Source of the DNA: Lachnospiraceae bacterium
GTDB taxonomy: Bacteria; Bacillota; Clostridia; Lachnospirales; Lachnospiraceae
DNA: 12,143 nucleotides
Direction: 5' to 3'
NCBI GenBank assembly: GCA_021202715.1
Contig: JAJQCL010000167.1
Location: 1 to 12,143 of the forward strand
The notes under the pieces were generated by a model. That model saw only the letters and a program-made list of their open reading frames with translations. It was not told where the DNA came from and did no database searches. Of the stretch, positions 1 through 5,791 are shown piece by piece (position 1 is the stretch's first letter; every line of letters begins with the position of its first letter). The translations under genes were made by a program, and so were the position numbers.

Positions 1-330
1 GTCTGCAACGGCGTGGAGCTCTCCTCCGGCGCGGTGCGTAATCATGATCTGGCGATTATGGAGCGGGCCTTCGAGATCGCCGGATATACGAAGGAGGATC
101 TGCAGGAGAAGTTCGGGGCTCTTTACGGGGCTTTTCAGTTTGGCGCGCCGCCCCACGCGGGCATGGCGCCGGGCATCGACCGGATGATCATGCTGCTGCG
201 GGATGAGGAAAACATCCGCGAGGTCATTCCCTTCCCGATGAACGGAAATGCACAGGATCTGATGTGCGGCGCGCCCGGCCCGGTTACCGAGCAGCAGCTG
301 CGTGAGGTTCATATCAAGGTGAGACAGTAG
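1..330 (+). CDS. aspS: Aspartyl-tRNA synthetase, C-terminal part (5' end outside window)
   Basis: This is the last 109 residues of a class II aminoacyl-tRNA synthetase, which charges tRNA-Asp with aspartate in the cytoplasm. The frame is open from base 1, so the gene starts upstream of the window. Seen in sequence: the beta-strand NGVELSSGAVRNHD near the start corresponds to the family's E-x-x-x-G-x-x-R segment. It is followed by class II motif 3, GMAPGIDRMIML, whose ATP-binding Arg is the codon at 181-183. The tail IREVIPFPMNGNAQDLM, then GAPGPVTEQQLREVHIKV, is characteristic of bacterial AspRS (IR-x-V-I-x-FP, then QL-x-E-x-H-I). It does not suggest AsnRS or LysRS, which lack this ending. 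The gene ends with TAG. The next gene begins about 7 bases later, suggesting co-transcription. I cannot tell whether this enzyme is discriminating or non-discriminating because the anticodon-binding domain is not in view. Confidence 0.95.
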   Translation, partial: VCNGVELSSGAVRNHDLAIMERAFEIAGYTKEDLQEKFGALYGAFQFGAPPHAGMAPGIDRMIMLLRDEENIREVIPFPMNGNAQDLMCGAPGPVTEQQLREVHIKVRQ

Positions 331-337
331 GACGGAA

Positions 338-1260
338 ATGATCGCGGAAGGACTTCCGGAACGAAGCCCGCCCTCCGCAGAGGAGTTCTGGCAAGGGAAC
401 CCCGGAGATGTAAACCTCAGCACGCCGACACATGGTCTGCTGACGGCTCTCTGCGTCCCGCTGAACTGGTGCAGCTGGCGGCGGAGAGAGGCCTGGCGGC
501 GTTGGCGGTGACCGATCACGATACGGTGGCCGGTGTTGCGGAAGCGCTCACAGCCGGTGTGCGGCTTGGCGTCGAGGTGATTCCCGGCATCGAGCTCAGT
601 ACGATGGAGAAGGGCTATGACGTCCACATGGTCGGTCTCTTCGTGGATCCGGAGAATCCGGGACTGCAGGAAGCGTTGGCGGAGATCGTCCGGCGCCGGG
701 TGCAGCGCAATGAGCGCATGGTCGACCGGCGCATCGGGCTGGGGCTTCCCATTTCCCGGGAGGATGTGGCGGCGCAGGGCGGCGGTGCTCTGACCCGGGG
801 CAATCTGGCGCAAATCCTCGTCGAGCACGGGGCGGCCCCGTCGGTGCGGGAGGCCATGAACCGCTATCTGGTGAAGGGGAAGCCGGGGTATGAACCGAAG
901 GTGGCGCCGACGCCGGCAGAGGCGGTGGAGATCCTGCACCAGGCCGGGGGACTGGCCTTTGTGGCGCATTTCCACCAGATCGACCGGGGAGATCTCGCAC
1001 ACAGCGCGGCGATCGCCCGGAGCATCCTGCGCAACGGAGCCGACGGTCTGGAGACCCGCTACTCGGAGTTCACACCGGAGATGCAGGGAAAAGCGGAGGA
1101 GATGGCGGAGGAATTCGGCTGCCTGCGTTCCGGCGGCAGTGATTTTCACGGAAAACTCAAACCGGGGCTGGAGCTTGGCACAGGCTATGAGGACTTGTGG
1201 GTGCCATATACCTATCTGCAGGCGATGAAGGAGCGCCGGGAAGAAGCCTCGCACAGGTGA
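338..1260 (+). pseudogene. PHP-domain phosphoesterase (YciV/TrpH-like), apparently frameshifted near its 5' end
   Basis: This is a PHP-superfamily metal-dependent phosphoesterase; relatives include nucleoside 3',5'-bisphosphate phosphatase/RNase AM, but the exact substrate is inferred only. The body reads in one frame to the TGA at 1258-1260. It shows AVTDHDT (511-525), PGIELST, DVHMVGLFVD, AHFHQ (964-978) and SGGSDFHG near 1135-1152, which are the family's metal-ligand blocks in order. No ATG, GTG or TTG exists in this frame between the aspS stop and GTG 469, and 469 lies inside the domain, after motif I. In the next frame, ATG 338 follows a modest AGGA and reads to GDVNL (404-418). Skipping two bases at 419-420 continues as HADTWSADGSL, which aligns with the family motif I (DLHxHS/T-x-x-SDGS). 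I infer one indel near 419. Even after repair, the second motif I His reads as Asp. It could be a decayed gene or a sequencing error. It lies just after aspS and was probably co-transcribed with it. Confidence 0.75.
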
Positions 1261-1287
1261 AAGAACTGTGGAGCGGGCAAGTCGACC

Positions 1288-1316
1288 TAGACAACGATTT
1301 TTCGATGTGATACAAT
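1288..1316 (+). promoter_or_regulatory. Sigma-A-type promoter for pyrH-frr
   Basis: The -35 hexamer TAGACA (1288-1293, 5 of 6 to TTGACA) and the -10 hexamer TACAAT (1311-1316, 5 of 6 to TATAAT) are separated by exactly 17 bases. A TG at 1308-1309 adds an extended -10. Transcription should begin near 1322-1324, giving a leader of roughly 47 bases before pyrH. It is the best-formed promoter I found in the window. It sits in the 109-base gap between the PHP gene and pyrH, as expected for the head of a new operon. Confidence 0.75.
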
Positions 1317-1340
1317 CAAGGCTGAGAAATTGATCGGGCA

Positions 1341-1355
1341 TCCCGCGCGGCGGGA
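1341..1355 (+). promoter_or_regulatory. Small GC-rich hairpin in the pyrH leader
   Basis: TCCCGC (1341-1346) and GCGGGA (1350-1355) form a perfect 6-bp stem with the 3-base loop GCG. It lies just upstream of the likely Shine-Dalgarno sequence GGGAGAG (1359-1365) and the ATG at 1370. There is no T-tract, so it is not a terminator. It could affect ribosome access or mRNA stability; that role is inference. Confidence 0.35.
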
Positions 1356-1369
1356 GATGGGAGAGTCTT

Positions 1370-2074
1370 ATGGAGAAGAGAAGGCGCGTCCTGCTGAAGC
1401 TCAGCGGGGAGGCTCTGGCCGGGGAGAAGAAGACCGGATTTGATGAAGCGACGGTGAAAAGCGTGGCGGCACAGGTGAAGCGGTCGGTGGATCAGGGCGT
1501 GGAGGTCGCCATCGTCATCGGCGGCGGCAACTTCTGGCGCGGGCGCAGCAGCGACGCCATCGACCGGGTCAAGGCAGATCAGATCGGTATGCTGGCGACG
1601 GTGATGAACTGCCTCTATGTGTCGGAGATCTTCCGCTCCGCCGGGATGGAGACGGAGGTATTTACAGCCTTCACCTGCGGTGCGATGACGAAGCTCTTCT
1701 CGAAGGATGAGGCCGCGGCGGCGCTGGCGGCCGGGAAGGTCGTCTTCTTCGGCGGCGGCACAGGACATCCGTATTTTTCCACGGATACGGGCGTGGCGCT
1801 GCGGGCCATCGAGATGGAGGCCGACGAGATCCTCCTGGCCAAGGCGGTGGACGGGATTTATGACAGCGATCCCAAGCTGAATCCCGCTGCGAAGAAGTAT
1901 GATACGATTTCCATCGAGGAGGTCGTGGCGCAGAAGCTGGGTGTGATGGATCTGGCTGCGTCGATTCTCTGCATGGAGAACCGGATGCCGATGGCGGTGT
2001 TCGGCCTGGAGGGAGAGAACAGCATCCAGGAGGCGATGCTGGGACACATCACCGGCACGAGAGTGACCGTGTAA
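1370..2074 (+). CDS. pyrH: UMP kinase
   Basis: This 234-residue protein is a bacterial UMP kinase of the amino-acid-kinase fold, converting UMP + ATP to UDP + ADP in the cytoplasm. It acts in pyrimidine nucleotide synthesis and so feeds UDP-sugar cell-wall precursors. Seen in sequence: KLSGEAL at residues 10-16, the glycine loop GGGNFWRG at 51-58, ADQIGMLATVMN at 69-80, GGGTGHPYFSTDT at 128-140 and KAVDGIYDSDP at 158-168. These are the diagnostic PyrH blocks in the right order, and the length is normal for the family. The start at ATG 1370 is supported by GGGAGAG four bases upstream and by the usual short N-terminus before KLSGEAL. It is the first gene after a strong promoter, and frr follows after 29 bases. 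The canonical rpsB-tsf pair is not upstream here; aspS and a PHP gene are. The hexameric enzymes of this family are typically GTP-activated and UTP-inhibited, which the sequence cannot confirm. Confidence 0.97.
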   Translation: MEKRRRVLLKLSGEALAGEKKTGFDEATVKSVAAQVKRSVDQGVEVAIVIGGGNFWRGRSSDAIDRVKADQIGMLATVMNCLYVSEIFRSAGMETEVFTAFTCGAMTKLFSKDEAAAALAAGKVVFFGGGTGHPYFSTDTGVALRAIEMEADEILLAKAVDGIYDSDPKLNPAAKKYDTISIEEVVAQKLGVMDLAASILCMENRMPMAVFGLEGENSIQEAMLGHITGTRVTV

Positions 2075-2103
2075 ACAGGAAATGATAAGGAGGCAAGCAT
2101 ACA

Positions 2104-2658
2104 ATGGATGAATCGTTGAAGATTTTTGAGGAAAAGATGGAGAAGACGCTGGATAACCTGCAGGAGGAGTTCTCCGCCATCCGCGCGGGGCGCGCTAATC
2201 CGGCGGTGCTGAACAAGATCACCGTAGAGTATTATGGCTCGCCGACGCCGCTGCAGCAGGTGGCCAACATCTCGGTGCCGGAAGCGCGGATCCTGCAGAT
2301 TCAGCCCTGGGATCGCACGCTGATCAAGGCCATTGAGAAGGCGATCAATACCTCCGATCTGGGGATCCATCCCAATAATGACGGAAATATCATCCGTCTG
2401 GTGTTCCCGGAGCTGACAGAGGAGCGCCGGAAATCCCTGGCCAAGGACGTGAAGAAGAAGGGCGAGGCGGCCAAGGTCGCCCTGCGGAACATTCGCCGCG
2501 ATGCCAACGACAAGATTAAGAAGGCGGAGAAGGCCGGTGATTTCACCGAGGACGATGCGAAGAAGGCGGAGAACGACATCCAGAAGCTGACTGACAAATT
2601 CAGCACCCGGGTGGACAAAGAGACCGAAGCCAAGACGAAGGAAATCATGACGGTTTAA
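2104..2658 (+). CDS. frr: Ribosome recycling factor
   Basis: This is ribosome recycling factor, a cytoplasmic protein that acts with EF-G to split post-termination ribosomes. At 184 residues it has the family's standard length. Seen in sequence: an N-terminal helix ending in IRAGRANPAVL, the beta-domain stretch VEYYGSPTPLQQVANISVPE, then LQIQPWD. The long charged C-terminal helices carry NDGNIIRLVFPELTEERR, followed by VALRNIRRDAND and a DKFSTRVDKETEAKTKEI tail. These match the two-domain RRF fold, in which a three-helix bundle is joined to a beta/alpha/beta domain. The start is decided by a full AAGGAGG (2087-2093) ten bases before ATG 2104, one of the strongest ribosome binding sites in the window and consistent with high expression. 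It is co-transcribed with pyrH, and an intrinsic terminator lies 60-90 bases after its TAA. Confidence 0.98.
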   Translation: MDESLKIFEEKMEKTLDNLQEEFSAIRAGRANPAVLNKITVEYYGSPTPLQQVANISVPEARILQIQPWDRTLIKAIEKAINTSDLGIHPNNDGNIIRLVFPELTEERRKSLAKDVKKKGEAAKVALRNIRRDANDKIKKAEKAGDFTEDDAKKAENDIQKLTDKFSTRVDKETEAKTKEIMTV

Positions 2659-2718
2659 CGGATGAGGGGGGCAGACAGGAAAATTGCCGTAAAATTTTTC
2701 TGCACATCGGAACCGCAC

Positions 2719-2746
2719 AGGGGGCAGGAAATGACCTGCCCCTTTT
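2719..2746 (+). terminator. Rho-independent terminator after frr
   Basis: GGGGCAGG (2721-2728) pairs perfectly with CCTGCCCC (2735-2742) around the 6-base loop AAATGA, followed immediately by TTTT (2743-2746). The stem can extend by a G-U and an A-U pair (2719-2720 with 2743-2744). The T-run is short, so read-through into uppS is plausible. It closes the pyrH-frr unit within the 186-base gap before uppS. Confidence 0.75.
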
Positions 2747-2844
2747 CATGATAACGGCGAGATTTTTGGCAGCACAGCACATTTATCTGCGGCGCATTTT
2801 TCGGAAAAATTGAGACATCATCATCGTGTGAAAGGGAGAGAGAT

Positions 2845-3564
2845 ATGGAGCAGGGAGAACAGGAGCTGAGGATTCCCCGCCATGTGGCGGTGATCCTGGA
2901 CGGAAACGGACGCTGGGCGAAGGAGCACCATCTTCCCCGGAAGCTGGGCCACAAGGCGGGCTGCGAGAATCTCGAGCAGATCGTGGAGGATGCGGCGCGC
3001 CTTGGCATCGAGTATTTTACGATCTACGGATTCTCCACGGAGAACTGGAAGCGGTCGGAGGAGGAGGTCGGGGCGCTGATGCAGCTGTTCCGCTACTATA
3101 TCGGGCGGCTGCGGGAGGTGGCCATGGCCAACGACGTCCGCGTGCGGATGATCGGTGAGCGCAGCCGATTCGATCAGGATCTGATCGACGGCCTGAATAT
3201 GCTGGAGGATGTGACAAAGAATAACCGGGGCATGACTTTCGTGCTGGCGCTCAATTACGGCAGCCGCGATGAGATCACCCGGGGCATGCGGCGTCTGGCG
3301 AAGGATGCAGCGGCGGGGACGCTGGATCCGGAAGACGTCACCGAGGAGACGATCGCTTCCTATCTGGATACGGCGGGGATGCCGGATCCGGACTTGATGA
3401 TCCGTACCAGTGGCGAGCAGCGGCTCTCCAATTATCTGCTGTGGCAGCTGGCCTATGCGGAGCTGTATTTTACCGATGTGTACTGGCCGGATTTTCACAG
3501 AGAGGATTTGATCGCGGCGATCCGGGCATATAATCAGAGAGACAGAAGATTCGGAGGGCGGTAA
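2845..3564 (+). CDS. uppS: Undecaprenyl diphosphate synthase (cis-prenyltransferase)
   Basis: This 239-residue cis-prenyltransferase condenses isopentenyl diphosphate onto farnesyl diphosphate to make undecaprenyl diphosphate, the lipid carrier for peptidoglycan and other wall polymers. It acts at the cytoplasmic membrane surface. Seen in sequence: HVAVILDGNGRWAK at 13-26 with the Mg-binding catalytic Asp at 19, and GHKAG at 35-39 with the conserved His 36. FSTENWKR follows at 63-70. The family signature runs from DLMIRTSGEQRLSNYLLWQ (183-201) through AYAELYF, with pyrophosphate-binding Arg 187 and Arg 193 and the metal-associated Glu 206. Length and motif order are normal. ATG 2845 follows GGGAG (2834-2838) at 6 bases. 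cdsA begins 3 bases after the stop, so the two are transcribed together. I see no convincing promoter between the upstream terminator and this gene. Its substrates come from the MEP pathway, two of whose genes (dxr, ispG) lie downstream. Confidence 0.97.
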   Translation: MEQGEQELRIPRHVAVILDGNGRWAKEHHLPRKLGHKAGCENLEQIVEDAARLGIEYFTIYGFSTENWKRSEEEVGALMQLFRYYIGRLREVAMANDVRVRMIGERSRFDQDLIDGLNMLEDVTKNNRGMTFVLALNYGSRDEITRGMRRLAKDAAAGTLDPEDVTEETIASYLDTAGMPDPDLMIRTSGEQRLSNYLLWQLAYAELYFTDVYWPDFHREDLIAAIRAYNQRDRRFGGR

Positions 3565-3567
3565 GAG

Positions 3568-4377
3568 ATGTTTTGGGTGCGTCTGCGCAGCAGTGTGATT
3601 ATCATGGCGGTCGCCATCGCTCTTCTGGTGGCGGGCGGTCCGGTGCTCTTCACAGGAACGCTGGTGATCTCCCTGATCGGCATGTGGGAGCTTTACCGTA
3701 TTCTGGGCTTTGAGAAGAGCATTCTGGGCATTGTCTCCTATGCGGCGGCCTGTCTCTATTATGTGCTGGTTGCTCTGGGGCTGGGCGGCTGGAGTCTGGT
3801 GCCGCTGGTGTTCTTCCTGATGGCGCTGATGGCGGTCTATGTGGTGACTTATCCGCGGTACCGGACGGAGCAGGTGCTGATGGCTTTCTTCGGCGTATTC
3901 TATGTGGCAGTGATGATCTCCTATCTGTATCAGATCCGCGTCATGGAGAATGGCGCTTTCCTGGTGTCGCTGGTCTTCAGCAGCTCCTGGGGCTGCGATA
4001 CCTGTGCCTAGTGCGTGGGAATGCTCTTCGGGAAACACAAGATGACTCCGGTGCTGAGTCCCAGGAAATCAGTCGAGGGGGGCATCGGCGGCCTGGTGGG
4101 CGCGGGGCTTCTGGGCGTGATTTTCGCGCTGGTATTTCGGGAGCATCTGACGGTGTTTGCACATCCGGTGTGGATGCTGGGCATCATCGGCGTGGTCGGA
4201 GGCGCGATCTCCATGGTAGGTGATCTGACGGCCTCGGCCATTAAGAGAAATTATGAGATCAAGGATTACGGGACGCTGATCCCCGGGCACGGCGGGATCC
4301 TCGACCGGTTCGACAGCGTGATCATCACAGCGCCGCTGGTGTACTATTTGATCCTTCTGCTGCAGATGGTGGGATGA
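3568..4377 (+). pseudogene. cdsA: Phosphatidate cytidylyltransferase interrupted by one in-frame TAG
   Basis: CdsA is an integral membrane enzyme that turns phosphatidic acid + CTP into CDP-diacylglycerol, the precursor of phosphatidylglycerol and related phospholipids. The frame holds 269 codons with a single stop, TAG at 4009-4011. Both halves are clearly CdsA. The first, to SSSWGCDTCA, contains several hydrophobic membrane segments. The second (4012-4377) continues CVGMLFGKHKMTPVLSP, then KSVEGGIGG, and carries the complete family signature as SAIKRNYEIKDYG followed by TLIPGHGGILDRFD. The stop falls in the conserved D-[ST]-x-A-Y-x-x-G block, so TAG replaces the Tyr, one base from TAC or TAT. 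There is no frame loss and no other decay. CdsA is normally essential, so a sequence error, amber suppression, or a second cdsA copy are the main explanations. TAG is a normal stop elsewhere here (aspS, dxr, ispG), which argues against wholesale reassignment. A downstream restart at GTG 4015 could at most make a C-terminal half. The start is ATG 3568, with GGAGG (3553-3557) inside the uppS end. Confidence 0.9.
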
Positions 4378-4475
4378 TTCGGGGAGCAAATGCTTTTGCC
4401 CTCGGCCTCATTGGACGAAGGACGACAGGAACATTCCGGCTGTCCTGCAGAGGACGGCGGGAGGGAGAATAACAT

Positions 4476-5621
4476 ATGAGGAAATTATCGATTCTCGGTT
4501 CGACCGGTTCGATCGGAACGCAGACCCTCGAGGTGGTCCGGGCCAACGGTGACTTTCAGATCACGGCTCTGGCAGCCGGTTCGCGGGTGGAGCGGATGGA
4601 GGCGCAGATCCGCGAATTCCGGCCGCAGCTCGCCTGCATGTGGACGGAGGAGGCGGCGCGCGACCTGCGCGCACGTGTGGCAGATCTTCCGGTGCGGGTC
4701 GTGACAGGGATGGAAGGCCTGCTTGAGATCGCGACGGAGCCGGAGGCAGAACTCGTCGTGACGGCTGTGGTGGGGATGGTCGGGATTCGTCCGACCATGG
4801 CGGCCATGCGGGCGGGAAAGGATATCGCCCTGGCCAACAAGGAGACGCTGGTGACGGCGGGGCATCTGATCATGCCTCTGGCGAAGGAGTGCGGCGTGCG
4901 CATCCTTCCCGTGGACAGCGAACACTCGGCAATCTTTCAGTGTCTGCATGGAAACCGGCAGAACACGGTGAGCCGTATCCTGCTGACGGCTTCCGGCGGC
5001 CCTTTCCGGGGCCGGACACGCGAGGAACTGCAAAATATTCAGGTGGAGGATGCCCTGAAGCATCCCAACTGGTCGATGGGAAGGAAGATCACGATTGATT
5101 CCTCCACTCTGGTCAATAAGGGCCTGGAGGTCATGGAGGCCCGGTGGCTGTTTGACGTCGATCTGGATCAGGTCGAGGTGGTCGTGCAGCCGCAGAGCGT
5201 GATTCATTCGATGGTGGAATTCGAAGACGGGGCGATCCTGGCGCAGCTGGGGACGCCGGATATGAAGCTGCCGATTCAGTATGCGCTCTATTATCCGGAC
5301 CGGCGGCCTCTGGCCGGGGAGCGGCTGGATTTCGCGGCGCTGGGGCAGATCACCTTTGAGGCGCCGGACCGGAAGAACTTTCCCGGGCTGGATCTGGCCT
5401 GCCGGGCCGGACGGCGGGGCGGCTCGCTGCCTACGGTGTTCAATGCGGCCAATGAATGGGCCGTGGCCCGTTTCCTGGAGCGGAAGTTGTGTTATCTTGA
5501 GATCACGGACTGCATTCAGGAGGCCATGGAGCATCACCGTGTAGTGGAGCATCCGGATGTGGAGGAGATCCTGGAGGCAGAGCGGGAGACAGATGAGTAT
5601 CTGGAGAGCCTGATCAGGTAG
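4476..5621 (+). CDS. dxr: 1-deoxy-D-xylulose 5-phosphate reductoisomerase
   Basis: DXR (IspC) converts 1-deoxy-D-xylulose 5-phosphate to 2-C-methyl-D-erythritol 4-phosphate with NADPH, the committed step of the MEP isoprenoid pathway in the cytoplasm. The 381-residue protein shows the N-terminal dinucleotide-binding loop GSTGSIG at 8-14 and ALANKETLVTAG. The metal site PVDSEHSAIFQCL has Asp 147 and Glu 149. ASGGPFRG and HPNWSMGRKITIDSSTLVNK follow, the latter leading into GLEVMEA, where Glu 218 is the third metal ligand. The C-terminal helical domain contains PTVFNAANE. Length and motif order are typical. ATG 4476 is preceded by GGGAGGGAG about 8 bases away. The gap after cdsA is 98 bases and holds only weak hairpins. 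It shares the operon with uppS, which uses its pathway's product, and with ispG. Fosmidomycin-type inhibitors act on this family; sensitivity is not readable from sequence alone. Confidence 0.97.
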   Translation: MRKLSILGSTGSIGTQTLEVVRANGDFQITALAAGSRVERMEAQIREFRPQLACMWTEEAARDLRARVADLPVRVVTGMEGLLEIATEPEAELVVTAVVGMVGIRPTMAAMRAGKDIALANKETLVTAGHLIMPLAKECGVRILPVDSEHSAIFQCLHGNRQNTVSRILLTASGGPFRGRTREELQNIQVEDALKHPNWSMGRKITIDSSTLVNKGLEVMEARWLFDVDLDQVEVVVQPQSVIHSMVEFEDGAILAQLGTPDMKLPIQYALYYPDRRPLAGERLDFAALGQITFEAPDRKNFPGLDLACRAGRRGGSLPTVFNAANEWAVARFLERKLCYLEITDCIQEAMEHHRVVEHPDVEEILEAERETDEYLESLIR

Positions 5622-5655
5622 TTGGCGGCTTTTTGCCTCATATTTGTTGCCGCTC

Positions 5656-5697
5656 GGGGCGCGTCCGGCGTCAGCCGGAAAATACCCGACGCGCTCC
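5656..5697 (+). repeat. GC-rich nested hairpin in the dxr-rseP gap
   Basis: GGGGCGCGTC (5656-5665) pairs with GACGCGCTCC (5688-5697) as a 10-bp stem with one G-U. Its loop holds a second hairpin, CCGGC-gtca-GCCGG (5665-5678). No T-run follows, so it is not a classical terminator. The 170-base gap around it (5622-5791) has no recognisable ORF or convincing promoter. The arrangement resembles a small intergenic palindromic element or an mRNA processing/stability structure. I see no second copy in this window. Confidence 0.5.
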
Positions 5698-5779
5698 TAC
5701 GCATATTAAAGCGGGACGCGGAAGACTTGAAGTGGGTGAAAGAGTTGGCATGCACCCGGGAGTATTGTAACAGAAACAC

Positions 5780-5784
5780 GGAGG
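5780..5784 (+). promoter_or_regulatory. Ribosome binding site deciding the rseP TTG start
   Basis: GGAGG at 5780-5784 is 7 bases before TTG 5792 but only 1 base before the upstream in-frame TTG at 5786. The spacing therefore favours 5792 as the true initiation codon. Confidence 0.7.
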
Positions 5785-5791
5785 TTTGACA

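Noticed and set aside
2766..2800. Possible promoter before uppS (TTGGCA at 2766-2771)
   Set aside because: No acceptable -10 hexamer lies 16-18 bases downstream; the nearest AT-rich hexamer is only about 10 bases away.
4009..4011. Genome-wide recoding of TAG
   Set aside because: aspS, dxr and ispG end with TAG at their expected family lengths, so TAG works as a normal stop here.
2821..4038. Long antisense open frame of about 405 codons opposite uppS and cdsA
   Set aside because: It is His/Gln/Arg-rich shadow coding opposite a GC-rich gene, with no domain-like pattern. The same effect appears opposite frr, dxr, rseP, ispG and polC.
4015..4377. Separate small membrane protein starting at GTG 4015
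   Set aside because: It continues CdsA exactly after the TAG and carries the CdsA signature; it is the second half of the same gene, not an independent one.
4384..4446. Hairpins in the cdsA-dxr gap as terminators
   Set aside because: The stems are only about 5 bp (GCAAA/TTTGC and GACAG/CTGTC) and neither is followed by a T-run.
5745..5773. Possible promoter before rseP (TTGGCA 5745-5750 with TAACAG 5768-5773)
   Set aside because: The -10 matches consensus at only three positions; too weak to call.
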